Numbered from the stretch's first letter, positions 8,838 through 17,943 are shown. The stretch is 64,000 nucleotides of DNA from Bergeyella zoohelcum ATCC 43767 (GCF_000301075.1 NZ_JH932293.1:1461673-1525672); one strand, 5' to 3'. The notes: a model not told the origin generated them from the sequence alone. Program-made: numbers and translations.

Positions 8838-10370
8838 ATGTCAAAAAAAGCAATATTAGCCATTCTGGATGGATGGGGATTAGGAACCAATCCTAAGGTT
8901 TCAGCAATAGACCAAGCCAATACACCTTTTATGGATAGCCTTTATAAAGAATTTCCTCACACGCAACTCCAAGCAAGTGGAATGGCGGTAGGGCTGCCTG
9001 ATGGACAAATGGGAAACTCTGAAGTAGGACATACCAATTTGGGGGCTGGTAGGGTAGTGTACCAAAATCTTGTTCGTCTTAATATGGCAGTAGAAAAAGA
9101 AACCCTAGGTGCTGAAAAGCCTATTACAGCAGCTTTTGACTATGCAAAGAAAAATCATAAATCATTACATTTCATAGGATTAGTTTCTGATGGGGGGGTA
9201 CATGCTCATATCAATCATTTAAAAGGATTATTAAAAGCCGCTTTTGATTTTGGACTAAAAGACAATGTTTTCGTACATGCTTTTACAGATGGTAGAGATT
9301 GTGACCCGAAATCAGGCTACGGTTTTATTTCTGATTTACAATATGCGATGGAGCAGACTACTGGAAAACTGGCCAGTGTAACGGGAAGATATTATGCAAT
9401 GGATAGAGATAAACGCTGGGAGAGGGTAAAGCTAGCCTACGATGCCATGGTAAATGGTGTAGGAGCACTCACTAAAAACCCTTTAGAAGCAATAGAAAAC
9501 TCATATAAAAATGATGTAACAGATGAGTTTCTAATGCCAATTATTCATACCGAAGATGGCATTAACCCAGTTGCTAAAATCCAAGATGGGGATGTGGTAA
9601 TTTGCTTTAATTTCAGAACGGACAGAGGAAGGGAAATTACGGAAGTACTCACCCAAAAAGATTTTCCAGATTTTGGAATGAAAAAATTAGAGCTAAAATA
9701 CATTACACTTACTAATTATGATAGTTCTTACCAAAATGTAGAAGTAGTCTTTGATGAAGAAGTGCTTAGTGAAACCATGGGAGAAGTATTAGAAAGAAAT
9801 GGAAAAACGCAAATTCGTGTAGCAGAAACCGAGAAATATCCGCATGTAACTTTCTTTTTCTCAGGTGGTAGAGAGGCTGAGTTTAAAGGAGAAAAACGCA
9901 TCCTCTGCCCAAGTCCTAAAGATGTACCTACTTATGACCTGAAACCTGAAATGGCAGCATACGATATTACTGAAAAAATTATTCCTGAAATAGAAAATAA
10001 AACCGCTGATTTTATTTGTCTAAATTTTGCCAATACAGATATGGTAGGGCATACAGGCGTATTTAGTGCGGCTGTAAAAGCTGCAGAGGTAGTAGATGAA
10101 TGTATAGGTAAAGTGGCCACTGCTGCGTATGAAAATGGTTATGCCGTATTCATCTTAGCAGACCATGGAAACTCAGACTATATGGTAAATCCTGATGGCT
10201 CACCTAATACGCAGCATTCTGTAAATTTAGTTCCGTTCATTGTAATGGATAAGGATAAGACATGGGAGCTTAAACCTCTAGGAAAATTGGGAGATGTAGC
10301 CCCTACTATACTCAGTGTAATGGGCATAGATATTCCTAACGAAATGAGTGGAAATATAATAGCGGAATAA
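8838..10370 (+). CDS. gpmI: 2,3-bisphosphoglycerate-independent phosphoglycerate mutase
   Basis: 510 residues, the usual length. The alkaline-phosphatase-fold metal site begins with ILAILDGWG (Asp11). The phosphoserine nucleophile Ser61 is in MGNSEVGHTNLGAGR, and a second metal site is in ILADHGNSDYM near the C-terminus. It interconverts 3- and 2-phosphoglycerate in glycolysis using two Mn ions and a phosphoserine intermediate. It stands alone, with a strong hairpin 170 bases downstream. Confidence 0.97.
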   Translation: MSKKAILAILDGWGLGTNPKVSAIDQANTPFMDSLYKEFPHTQLQASGMAVGLPDGQMGNSEVGHTNLGAGRVVYQNLVRLNMAVEKETLGAEKPITAAFDYAKKNHKSLHFIGLVSDGGVHAHINHLKGLLKAAFDFGLKDNVFVHAFTDGRDCDPKSGYGFISDLQYAMEQTTGKLASVTGRYYAMDRDKRWERVKLAYDAMVNGVGALTKNPLEAIENSYKNDVTDEFLMPIIHTEDGINPVAKIQDGDVVICFNFRTDRGREITEVLTQKDFPDFGMKKLELKYITLTNYDSSYQNVEVVFDEEVLSETMGEVLERNGKTQIRVAETEKYPHVTFFFSGGREAEFKGEKRILCPSPKDVPTYDLKPEMAAYDITEKIIPEIENKTADFICLNFANTDMVGHTGVFSAAVKAAEVVDECIGKVATAAYENGYAVFILADHGNSDYMVNPDGSPNTQHSVNLVPFIVMDKDKTWELKPLGKLGDVAPTILSVMGIDIPNEMSGNIIAE

Positions 10371-10375
10371 TAAAC

Positions 10376-10410
10376 TGTACCATGTATAATGTACGAAGTA
10401 CAATGATATG
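10376..10410 (+). repeat. Dispersed GTACAATGTA-type repeat, copy 1
   Basis: TGTACCATGTATAATGTACG followed by AAGTACAATGATATG. It closely resembles the copies at 41239-41275 and 44640-44755. All lie in intergenic DNA. No coding potential. Confidence 0.55.
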
Positions 10411-10541
10411 ATTTAGAATATTTTAATATACAATCTTTATATGTTTAATACTTATATTTTGCTTCGTATTTTCTACAAACAACACTGGAATCAGGTGAAT
10501 ATCGTTCCAAATTTTTATAGAAATTAATTCCATTTTTAATT

Positions 10542-10566
10542 ATGCGACCTTTTGGGTCGCATTTTA
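10542..10566 (+). terminator. Hairpin terminator after gpmI
   Basis: ATGCGACC and GGTCGCAT form an 8-bp stem with a 5-base loop, followed by TTTA. Confidence 0.75.
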
Positions 10567-10651
10567 TTTGGAGGTTATTTTAATATTATCTTTTGAAGAA
10601 TTTGCATAGATAAGATTAGGGGGAATTGCCCAAATAATGGTCAGTCTATTT

Positions 10652-12397
10652 TCATTCTTTCCGTTGTCTTTTCGGTTTTTTGGCTTCCTCTTGGGCTTTC
10701 AGCTGCTCTTGCTCTCGTTGAGCATTTTCCAGCCAAGGATTATTACTTTGATATTGTTCTTCGGGGTAGTTAGGACTCTCCTCAAAAATATCTTGCCATT
10801 TTTGGAGTCGGTCACGCGTATTCCAGTTGAACCCCTGAAGAAATCGTTTTTCGTTGTCTATCTTACTCATAGGGTAAGTTTCCGTTTGAGCACCGATATT
10901 ACAGCTAAGAATCTGCATTTTTCTCTCTTCAAATAATGCTTCTATAATACCACAAGTGGATAGCGTAACGCCTATTCTTACTTTATCTAGGGTATTATTA
11001 GATTTTCTTTTCTCATCATCTACAAATGCTATAGACTGTCCATTTCCAATGACTTTTGCTAGTTTTACTTCATTGCCTTCATAGTACACCGTCATGAATT
11101 TGCCTTTCACTTGGTTAAATTCATCATCATTACTTATAGAATCCACTTTGCTAATAGCGAAAGCATTGTCTATGATTTTTAGAGAGTCTATTTGTTCTTT
11201 TTCAGTGTTAAAATACCCTTCTATTTTATCTCCTGAAACTTGTTTTGCACCGCTCCAAGCAACAGGTTTTCCGAAAAGATGAAGAACGCCATCGGTTTCA
11301 TCAAAAGCCAAAGAATCAGCCCTTGCTTGGATGTTAGATTTAAAAAATCTAGATTGACGGTAGGCTCTTAGATAGCTCTTTTTTACTTGTACTGAATCTA
11401 TTTTTTGAAAGGCAATGATTTTTTCTGCGGAAAAATAGATAGAATCTTTTTCTAAAATTTTCACAGCATAAGGTTTCTGCGTAACCATTGCCGAATCTTT
11501 TAGCTCATAAATCTCACCATACCCTCCTTTAATGAATCTATTTTCTTTAGGGTCATTGAGTATTACCTCGCCTTTTGCATTGCCATAGTGGGTACTTTGA
11601 TTATAGTACATGGTGTTCCCTCTCAAGGTCTTACCATTATAAAAAATGATAGAGTTTTTCAGCAAGTGTACTTCTTTAGAGTTTTGGTGATATGTTCCTT
11701 TCTCTGTGTACACTCTATTTTGAGGATTTTTTCTATTAATAATCGTGGTAGGCCCGCTAAATTCTGCAATATTGGTAATTTGATTTTGAAAAATTTGTCC
11801 TCCTTCTAAAATATAGTCTTTATTTTCTATTTTAGTATTTCCATCCAAAGAAATGGTTCTAGCGCTGATATGATAAGTTCCTATTTTAGTATATATGGTA
11901 CTTTGTCCATTGGTAATAGTTCCTCCGGTATTAAAATAGGCTTTATTGGCCAGTCTATCGTAGTACAAAGTTTCTGTACGGATGGTCTGTGTAGGATCTG
12001 TAAGCATCACATTTTTCCTTGCCAATCCTTTTTCTGTTTCGCCATCATATTCCATTTCTTGGGAAGTAATGACAGAACCATCAGCATTTAATAACTTTAC
12101 ATTACCAATAGCTTTGACAAAGTTTTGCTCTTGGTACCAAATTACCTTATCAGCAGAAAGCCTAGAGCCTTGGTGTTCAAATACCACATCTCCCTCGAAA
12201 TAAGGGTTTCCATCAAAGTTAGTATCTTTTTTTACGCTGTTGGCATGTACCAATTTCACTTTGGGAGCCTCTTCTTTCTGAGTTTTAGAAGTGGAACTAA
12301 AAAAAGGATCTTTTGAAGTGACCAATCTCGGCTGAGTACTAATTTGTCCCCAGATATGAAAGCTGATGAAAAAGAAAAATATAAAGTAACGATTCAT
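10652..12397 (-). CDS. OstA/LptA-like lipopolysaccharide-transport protein
   Basis: 581 residues with an N-terminal signal peptide (MNRYFIFFFFISFHIWGQ). Repeated beta-strand units of the OstA fold run through the middle: GNPYFEGDVVFEHQGSRLSA, AIGNVKLLNADGSVITSQEM, GTYHQNSKEVHLLKNSI and LHLFGKPVAWSGAKQVSGD. The C-terminal 60 residues are Gln/Glu/Lys-rich. This matches the large OstA-like proteins of Bacteroidota (PF13100), thought to carry LPS across the periplasm. Its start overlaps the fur stop by one base (TAATG), so translation is coupled to the regulator. Confidence 0.85.
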   Translation of the reverse strand: MNRYFIFFFFISFHIWGQISTQPRLVTSKDPFFSSTSKTQKEEAPKVKLVHANSVKKDTNFDGNPYFEGDVVFEHQGSRLSADKVIWYQEQNFVKAIGNVKLLNADGSVITSQEMEYDGETEKGLARKNVMLTDPTQTIRTETLYYDRLANKAYFNTGGTITNGQSTIYTKIGTYHISARTISLDGNTKIENKDYILEGGQIFQNQITNIAEFSGPTTIINRKNPQNRVYTEKGTYHQNSKEVHLLKNSIIFYNGKTLRGNTMYYNQSTHYGNAKGEVILNDPKENRFIKGGYGEIYELKDSAMVTQKPYAVKILEKDSIYFSAEKIIAFQKIDSVQVKKSYLRAYRQSRFFKSNIQARADSLAFDETDGVLHLFGKPVAWSGAKQVSGDKIEGYFNTEKEQIDSLKIIDNAFAISKVDSISNDDEFNQVKGKFMTVYYEGNEVKLAKVIGNGQSIAFVDDEKRKSNNTLDKVRIGVTLSTCGIIEALFEERKMQILSCNIGAQTETYPMSKIDNEKRFLQGFNWNTRDRLQKWQDIFEESPNYPEEQYQSNNPWLENAQREQEQLKAQEEAKKPKRQRKE

Positions 12398-12876
12398 TAG
12401 TCCTTTTTCGTACCGTAAAGATAAAGGGAATGTGCATCTATTTTTACGCCAAAAACTTGCTCTATTGATTCTTTGATGGTTTGGATTCTAGGGTCACAAA
12501 ATTCTATGATTTCCTCAATCTCCTTATCGCTATCTTTTTTGTAAATCACAAGATGATCATGCTGTTTATCAAAATAAGATTTTTCATAAGAAGAAGATGA
12601 CGAATTTTTCTCATCAAACTGATGTTTGCGGATGAGCCCAGCATCTAAGAAAATCTCTATCGTATTATAGATAGTAGCCTTAGAGACATGATATTTCTTT
12701 TGGAGCATTTGCAGATAGAGATCATCCACATTAAAATGGTGATCCAATCTGTAAATTTCTTCCAAAATAGTATATCTTTCAGGTGTATTTCTAAACCCTT
12801 TTTCCTGAAGGTACTGTCGCAAAACGGACTTCGTTTGCTCAATATTTTTTTCTAATTGTTCTTCGTTAGTAATCAT
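12397..12876 (-). CDS. fur: Fur-family transcriptional regulator
   Basis: 159 residues. The winged-helix domain (about 15-85) contains RNTPERYTILEEIY and the recognition-helix segment VSKATIYNTIEIFLDAGLI. The metal-binding half keeps KQHDHLVI (His106, His108) and IEEIIEFCDPRI, but the two CxxC zinc motifs of classical Fur are absent; the only cysteine is Cys127. There is a run of five serines at 92-96. It probably represses iron-uptake genes with ferrous iron as corepressor, but a different metal cannot be excluded. Coupled to the OstA-like gene. Confidence 0.88.
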   Translation of the reverse strand: MITNEEQLEKNIEQTKSVLRQYLQEKGFRNTPERYTILEEIYRLDHHFNVDDLYLQMLQKKYHVSKATIYNTIEIFLDAGLIRKHQFDEKNSSSSSYEKSYFDKQHDHLVIYKKDSDKEIEEIIEFCDPRIQTIKESIEQVFGVKIDAHSLYLYGTKKD

Positions 12877-12891
12877 TAATACAAAGATAAG

Positions 12892-12899
12892 AAATAATT
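12892..12899 (-). promoter_or_regulatory. Possible -7 promoter element for fur
   Basis: On the minus strand TATCTTTG fits TAnnTTTG, 15 bases before the start codon. No good -33 element is visible, so the call is tentative. Confidence 0.3.
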
Positions 12900-13133
12900 A
12901 CATTATATCCATCCTAAATTAAAACAGAGAAAATTTAAGTAAACTGTAAAAACAAAAACAAGAAATTTGAATAACCAAATAATAATTGATCAATTCTAGA
13001 AATTACATTTTCCCATTTTTTTATTCAATGGCTGAAGCTTTCCTTTCAATTTTCAATTCTCATCTGCCTTTTTGTCCATTTGATAGACTATGGCAAAACT
13101 TTTGACAAAACACCACCATAAAACAATGATATT

Positions 13134-13673
13134 ATGTCTGAAAATAAAGCATCTCAAGAAGAGCATCTACAAAATGAAGTAGAGAATAAAGAAATAAACA
13201 CAGAAGAAACTACAGAAAATTTGTCACAAGAGAGAAGTACGGAAGAAATTTTGGCAGAAGAAAAAGATCGTTACATTCGTCTTTATGCTGAATTTGAAAA
13301 CTATAAAAAAAGAACAGCAAAAGAAAGAATGGAGTTTTTCCAATACGCAAATCAAGAAATGATGATTTCCATGCTGGGTATTTTAGATGATTTCGAAAGA
13401 GCATTGAATGAAATGACCAAAAATGGAAACGAAGAACAGCTGAAAGGCGTGGAACTTATTTACCAAAAATTTAAGTCTAAATTGGTAGAAAAAGGACTCA
13501 AAACCATAGAGGTAAAAGCAGGAGATGATTTTAATGTGGATTTCCATGAAGCTATTACTCAGATTCCTGCACCTTCAGAAGAGTTAAAGGGAAAAATAGT
13601 AGATGTCATAGAAACAGGCTATACGCTGAACGAAAAAATTATTCGTTTTGCTAAAGTGGTAACAGGAAATTAA
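13134..13673 (+). CDS. grpE: Nucleotide-exchange factor GrpE
   Basis: 179 residues: an acidic, disordered N-terminus, a long coiled coil (about 40-90, with DRYIRLYAEFENYKKRTAKE) and the C-terminal beta domain ending in GYTLNEKIIRFAKVVTGN. GrpE dimers release ADP from DnaK and reset the chaperone cycle. It is followed 32 bases later by dnaJ in a two-gene operon; dnaK is not in the window. No CIRCE element was found upstream, so heat control would have to use another signal. Confidence 0.96.
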   Translation: MSENKASQEEHLQNEVENKEINTEETTENLSQERSTEEILAEEKDRYIRLYAEFENYKKRTAKERMEFFQYANQEMMISMLGILDDFERALNEMTKNGNEEQLKGVELIYQKFKSKLVEKGLKTIEVKAGDDFNVDFHEAITQIPAPSEELKGKIVDVIETGYTLNEKIIRFAKVVTGN

Positions 13674-13705
13674 TTCCTATTTTTCTACAATAACAAAAAA
13701 TAATT

Positions 13706-14830
13706 ATGTCAAAAAGAGATTATTACGAAGTTTTAGGAGTTGCAAAATCTGCCACAGCAGATGAAATAAAAAAAGCCTATAGAAAACTTGCCATCCAATA
13801 TCACCCTGATAAGAACCCTGGAGACAAAGAAGCCGAGGAAAAATTTAAGGAAGCGGCAGAAGCCTATGAAGTATTAAGCGATTCTAATAAAAGAGCCCGA
13901 TATGACCAGTTCGGGCACGCAGGAACGCAAGGTGCAGGTGGCTTCGGCGGTGGTTTCGGTGGCGGAATGAGCATGGAAGATATCTTTGCACAGTTCGGAG
14001 ATATTTTTGGTGGTGGATTCGGCGGTTTTGGCGGTGGATTTGGTGGTGGCAGAAGACCACAGCAAGTGAAAGGCTCTAACCTCCGTGTAAGAATCAAGCT
14101 CAATTTAGAGGAGATGGTAAGTGGTACCCAGAAAACCATTAAAGTAAAAAGAATGAAAGCCGCTGCGGGGGCTACCTCTAAAACTTGTCCTACTTGTAAT
14201 GGTAATGGTGTACAAATAAAAGTGATGAATACCATGTTCGGGCAAATGCAGACGCAAACAGAATGTGGTACCTGCCATGGACTAGGAAAGGTAGCAGATC
14301 ATATCCCAGCAGGAGCCAATGCTCAAGGGCTTATCAAAGAAGATGAAGAAGTAGCCATTAATATTCCTGCGGGAGCCAGAGAAGGAATTCAGCTCAGCGT
14401 AAGAGGAAAAGGGAATGATGCTCCTTTTGGAGGTATTCCAGGGGATTTATTGGTAGTAATAGAGGAAGAAGAGCATCCAGAAATTAAAAGAGAGAATGAT
14501 AATCTTCATCAGGAAATCTACATCTCTTTTGCCGAAGCCGCTTTAGGTACTTCCAAGGAAATTTCTACCGTTAGCGGAAGAGTAAAAATTAAAATTGATG
14601 CAGGAACCCAATCGGGGAAAATCCTCAGATTAGCAGGAAAAGGGCTTCCTAGCTTGGAAGGGTATGGAAAGGGAGATATGTTCGTTCATATTAATGTATG
14701 GACACCCCAAAAACTTTCTCCTGAACAAAAGGCATTTTTTGAAAAACAAATTCAAGATGGCGAAATGCAAGCCGAGCCTTCTGGGAAAGAAAAAACATTT
14801 TTTGATAAAGTAAAAGATTTATTTAGCTAA
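13706..14830 (+). CDS. dnaJ: Chaperone DnaJ with a reduced zinc domain
   Basis: 374 residues. The J domain (4-70) has HPD at 33-35; a long Gly/Phe-rich linker follows (about 73-117). The zinc region has only two CxxCxGxG motifs, Cys161/164 (CPTCNGNG) and Cys187/190 (CGTCHGLG), where canonical DnaJ has four. By position they are motifs 2 and 3, so zinc centre II is kept and centre I (motifs 1 and 4) is lost. The C-terminal substrate domains ([32 protein letters not shown]) are normal. DnaJ delivers clients to DnaK and stimulates its ATPase. Operon with grpE. Confidence 0.96.
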   Translation: MSKRDYYEVLGVAKSATADEIKKAYRKLAIQYHPDKNPGDKEAEEKFKEAAEAYEVLSDSNKRARYDQFGHAGTQGAGGFGGGFGGGMSMEDIFAQFGDIFGGGFGGFGGGFGGGRRPQQVKGSNLRVRIKLNLEEMVSGTQKTIKVKRMKAAAGATSKTCPTCNGNGVQIKVMNTMFGQMQTQTECGTCHGLGKVADHIPAGANAQGLIKEDEEVAINIPAGAREGIQLSVRGKGNDAPFGGIPGDLLVVIEEEEHPEIKRENDNLHQEIYISFAEAALGTSKEISTVSGRVKIKIDAGTQSGKILRLAGKGLPSLEGYGKGDMFVHINVWTPQKLSPEQKAFFEKQIQDGEMQAEPSGKEKTFFDKVKDLFS

Positions 14831-14834
14831 ATAA

Positions 14835-14870
14835 AAATCCCCAACCTTTATAAGTTGGGGATTTCTTTTT
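14835..14870. terminator. Bidirectional terminator between dnaJ and the DUF4136 gene
   Basis: An 11-bp perfect stem, AAATCCCCAAC with GTTGGGGATTT, has an 8-base loop and is followed by CTTTTT on the plus strand. It serves the convergent gene pair. Confidence 0.85.
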
Positions 14871-15402
14871 ATCGTTGTGGAGGATAATTTTTCATAATTT
14901 CTGCCACTATTTCAGGAATTTGCTTTCGTTTGGTATTCGGTCTATCCACTGCTATTCCGCTTCCTATTCCTTGCCAAACTAATTTTTGGGTTTTGCTATC
15001 TACAAAATCAAAAATCAATGCCCCCTCATTATAGTTGGAAGACCATGTTCTGTTCATCCCAATACCCCAACCCAATGGACCTCCCCAGCCAAATCCTCCA
15101 TATATCCCCATTGGAGAATGCATTCTGATGTCTGTTATTTTCTTATGATTTGCCTTAACATTGACTATAATGTCTGGATTTTCTCCTGGCTGTAAACCTT
15201 TGGACTGCAACTGTCTAGAAAGTTCATTAAGCACTCTGTCCTTGTCTAAATCATTGAGTTTTAGATCATCTATTCTCAATTTATAAGTTCGGTATTGATT
15301 AAAATTTGCGGTAGCAGCATAGTCTGTTCTTACCTGAAATGGTGAACATGCAGTGAGTGCCAATGCAGAAACCATTACCGCTGCGAATAATATTTTTTTC
15401 AT
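14869..15402 (-). CDS. DUF4136 lipoprotein
   Basis: 177 residues with a lipoprotein signal (LALTACS, Cys19). The mature part follows the DUF4136 pattern: VRTDYAATANFNQYRTYKL near the start, PDIIVNVKANHKK in the middle and a Gly-rich loop (MGIYGGFGWGGPLGWGIG) before GALIFDFVDSKTQKLVWQG. It is presumably anchored in an outer or inner membrane leaflet. The function of the family is unknown. It lies 7 bases downstream of the small DUF5522 gene, so the two may be transcribed together. Confidence 0.87.
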   Translation of the reverse strand: MKKILFAAVMVSALALTACSPFQVRTDYAATANFNQYRTYKLRIDDLKLNDLDKDRVLNELSRQLQSKGLQPGENPDIIVNVKANHKKITDIRMHSPMGIYGGFGWGGPLGWGIGMNRTWSSNYNEGALIFDFVDSKTQKLVWQGIGSGIAVDRPNTKRKQIPEIVAEIMKNYPPQR

Positions 15403-15409
15403 ATCGTTT

Positions 15410-15592
15410 TTATTTTATAGTTTTCTTTTTGTTAAATGAATCCGTTTTCCTATCATAGCCATAAGGGCAATGCTTACAGCCATTTTTACAGCAATATCCT
15501 CGCTTGAGATGAAAAGCCTCAGTGAAGACTTTATAACCATTCTCATTGTAGTAAAAATCAATATTTTCTACCAATTCGTTCTTCTTTTCCAT
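15410..15592 (-). CDS. Small Cys-rich DUF5522 protein
   Basis: 60 residues. The core FTEAFHLKRGYCCKNGCKHCPYGY contains four cysteines and a histidine in a CCxxxCxHCPYGY arrangement that suggests metal binding. This matches DUF5522, a small Bacteroidota family of unknown function. It ends in a basic tail. It is cotranscribed with the DUF4136 lipoprotein, though no functional link is known. Confidence 0.85.
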   Translation of the reverse strand: MEKKNELVENIDFYYNENGYKVFTEAFHLKRGYCCKNGCKHCPYGYDRKTDSFNKKKTIK

Positions 15593-15620
15593 TTCAAAGG
15601 AAATTTATTACATTTGTTGA

Positions 15621-15947
15621 ATGATAATTGTATGCCAAAGACTTCTCAAAAATACAAAAATTAATGCAATTACACTTTTTCCTTTTATTTTACTTAAAAA
15701 TCAAAAGGGTAGGGGAGATAGAGTACTGATGAATCATGAGAAAATTCACTTTCGTCAGCAGCTTGAAATGCTTGTGGTGCCATTTTATATTTGGTATGTG
15801 ATAGAGTATTGGATGCATTGGTTTCGATTAAAAGATGCATATAAAGCATACAGAGCCATTTCGTTTGAAAAAGAAGCCTACGCTCAAGAATTTAATTTTT
15901 CCTATTTGAAACAACGAAAATTTTGGCAGTTCATCCAATATTTATGA
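15621..15947 (+). CDS. Small hypothetical protein with a HEKIH motif
   Basis: 108 residues. A basic N-terminus and hydrophobic stretch (INAITLFPFILL) are followed by MNHEKIHFRQQLEML, an HExxH-like motif reminiscent of membrane M56/M48-type zinc peptidases, then the aromatic segment WYVIEYWMHWFRLKDAYKAYRAISFEKEAYAQE with a possible third ligand (Glu). It is too short to be a complete membrane peptidase, so activity is uncertain. The stop overlaps the start of the next gene in an ATGA junction, so the two are coupled. Confidence 0.7.
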   Translation: MIIVCQRLLKNTKINAITLFPFILLKNQKGRGDRVLMNHEKIHFRQQLEMLVVPFYIWYVIEYWMHWFRLKDAYKAYRAISFEKEAYAQEFNFSYLKQRKFWQFIQYL

Positions 15948-16879
15948 ATACTATTTCCCCATTTTCATCATATTTTTCAGTACCGATTCAGGAGATTCTT
16001 ACTTTCCATGAGGTTACGCTTTGTATGAAAAGAGAAGACTTAATCCACTCAGGGATTTCGGGCAATAAATTTTGGAAACTCTACCATAATATTGAAAATT
16101 ATCGATTAAAGCATCCTTCTAATCCATTCATCATCACTTTTGGAGGTGCTTTTTCTAATCATATTGTAGCCACCGCTTATGCAGGAAAAATAGCCAATAT
16201 CCCTACTTTGGGCATTATCAGGGGAGAAGAATTAGAAGCAAATTTTACAGAAAATCCCTCGCTGGCATTGGCATCTTCATTAGGAATGAAATTTCAATTC
16301 GTGAGTAGAGAAGCGTATAGAGATAAAAAAAACATCGAAAAAGGATGGATGGCTCATTATCCAGACGCCATAATCATTCCAGAAGGAGGTACCAATTTGG
16401 CCGCCGTGGAAGGCATTAAAAATATGCTTAATACATCAACCAAAGATTTTGATTACCTTTGCACCGCTGTAGGAACAGGAGGAACTGTTTCGGGGCTGAG
16501 TAAATACGCAGAGGAACATCAGAAAATATTAGGTTTCCAAGTAGTAGAAGACCCTTCTATTGTACAGGTTATCCATGATTTATCAGGAAGAGATAATGTA
16601 CAGCTATTTACTACCGAACCCAAGGGATATGGAAAATTTGATGAAAAACTCATAGCCTTTATCAATGAATTTTATCAAAAATACCAAATTCCATTAGACC
16701 CTATTTATACAGGTAAAATGATGATGAAACTATTTCAGCTTATTGAAAACGATTATTTTGTGCCTAAGACTAAAATTCTCGCTTTTCATACTGGTGGAAT
16801 ACAAGGCGTATTGGGAGCCAATCAATTATTAAAAAAGAAAAAGAAATTAACCATTGATTTTAATCCATTGCAAATATGA
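15944..16879 (+). CDS. PLP-dependent 1-aminocyclopropane-1-carboxylate deaminase/D-cysteine desulfhydrase-family enzyme
   Basis: 311 residues from the ATG that overlaps the previous stop (ATGA); an earlier in-frame ATG at 15923 would lie within the upstream gene. Fold type II PLP enzyme: Lys42 in SGISGNKFWKL is the expected Schiff-base lysine, FGGAFSNHIVATAYAG binds the cofactor or substrate carboxylate, and AVGTGGTVSGL is the phosphate-binding glycine loop. Family members deaminate ACC or desulfhydrate D-cysteine; the true substrate cannot be chosen from sequence. The next gene starts within its stop codon (ATGA). Confidence 0.88.
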   Translation: MNTISPFSSYFSVPIQEILTFHEVTLCMKREDLIHSGISGNKFWKLYHNIENYRLKHPSNPFIITFGGAFSNHIVATAYAGKIANIPTLGIIRGEELEANFTENPSLALASSLGMKFQFVSREAYRDKKNIEKGWMAHYPDAIIIPEGGTNLAAVEGIKNMLNTSTKDFDYLCTAVGTGGTVSGLSKYAEEHQKILGFQVVEDPSIVQVIHDLSGRDNVQLFTTEPKGYGKFDEKLIAFINEFYQKYQIPLDPIYTGKMMMKLFQLIENDYFVPKTKILAFHTGGIQGVLGANQLLKKKKKLTIDFNPLQI

Positions 16880-17937
16880 AAAAATTGATGTTGAGCTTTT
16901 TGGGAATGATTGCTACTTGTAGCTTCGCCCAAACATGGAAAACAGAAGACCAATACATTCAGAAATTTGCCCTTATGGCGGTGGAACAAATGCAAAAATA
17001 TAAGATTCCTGCTTCCATTACTTTGGCACAAGGCTTATTAGAAACTGGTGGAGGACAGAGCAGACTGGCAAGGGAAGGGAATAACCATTTCGGAATTAAA
17101 TGTAAAAATGATTGGACAGGAAAGACCATGAAACACACTGATGATGCACCGAATGAATGCTTCCGTGTGTATGATGATCCTGCACATAGCTACGAAGATC
17201 ATTCCTTATTCTTAGTCAATAGAAAACACTATGCTAAACTTTTCACCTTGGATATGTTGGACTATAAAGCATGGGCTCATGGGCTGAAAAAAGCAGGCTA
17301 TGCTACCAATCCAAGATATGCTTATGCATTGATTTCTAAAATAGAAAAACATACCTTACAAGCGTTTGATAGGCTTACTCCAAGGGAAGTAAAAGAGGCT
17401 TTGCTGAAAAAATACCCTGCCTTATCCGAAGATTCTACTTTTATGGCACAAGGAAAAAGCAAAGAAAAGAAGGAGAAACCTACTACACTCAGAGTGCCTT
17501 ATCAGCAAGGAGCGTATTCTAAAATAGTGAAAGAAGTAGAAAAAAAACAAGCAGAACTGCTGAAAAACAGAAAACTTACCGATGAATTATTGGTAAGAAA
17601 TCACCCCAATGGTGGACTAAAATACATCGTGGTGCCTCAAAACATGGACTTAAAGCTGATAGCAGACAAATATGAAATTCCAATGATGAAACTCCAAAAA
17701 TGGAATGAATTAAATAGAACCCAACTAAATGCCAAGGAAATCATCTTCTTAGAAGCTAAAAATAGCGAGGGGAGTGTGCCCCATTATACTACTATAAAAG
17801 GGGATACCATGCATAGTATAGCTCAAAAGTTTGGAATCAAAATTGATAAACTTTATAGTAAAAATGATATGATTCCAGGTTCAGAACCCAAAATAGGAGA
17901 ACTCATCTATCTCCAAGGAAGAAAACCGAAAGGATAA
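16876..17937 (+). CDS. Secreted N-acetylglucosaminidase with two LysM repeats
   Basis: 353 residues. A signal peptide (MKKLMLSFLGMIATCSFAQ) precedes a GH73/FlgJ-like glucosaminidase domain (about 22-165) with the probable catalytic Glu56 in TLAQGLLETGGGQSRLA and the conserved NNHFGIKC. Two C-terminal LysM repeats follow (about 245-295, YIVVPQNMDLKLIADKYEI; about 303-350, HYTTIKGDTMHSIAQKFGI). It should cleave peptidoglycan glycan strands in the periplasm or at the cell surface. It is translationally coupled to the upstream PLP enzyme and ends in a terminator. Confidence 0.92.
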   Translation: MKKLMLSFLGMIATCSFAQTWKTEDQYIQKFALMAVEQMQKYKIPASITLAQGLLETGGGQSRLAREGNNHFGIKCKNDWTGKTMKHTDDAPNECFRVYDDPAHSYEDHSLFLVNRKHYAKLFTLDMLDYKAWAHGLKKAGYATNPRYAYALISKIEKHTLQAFDRLTPREVKEALLKKYPALSEDSTFMAQGKSKEKKEKPTTLRVPYQQGAYSKIVKEVEKKQAELLKNRKLTDELLVRNHPNGGLKYIVVPQNMDLKLIADKYEIPMMKLQKWNELNRTQLNAKEIIFLEAKNSEGSVPHYTTIKGDTMHSIAQKFGIKIDKLYSKNDMIPGSEPKIGELIYLQGRKPKG

Positions 17938-17943
17938 AAAAAT

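Noticed and set aside
12984-12995. AATTGATCAATT palindrome between fur and grpE as an operator
   Set aside because: A 12-bp palindrome of this composition is expected by chance in AT-rich DNA; no second copy seen nearby.
13086-13112. ACTATGGCAAAACTTTTGACA upstream of grpE as a fourth R1 repeat copy
   Set aside because: Similarity to the R1 core is short with several mismatches in AT-rich DNA; not strong enough.
13864-14235. Pro-rich open frame opposite dnaJ
   Set aside because: It is the complement of the Gly/Phe-rich dnaJ segment.
15610-15617. TACATTTG as a promoter for the HEKIH gene
   Set aside because: It lies only 3 bases before the chosen start, so transcription would begin inside the gene.
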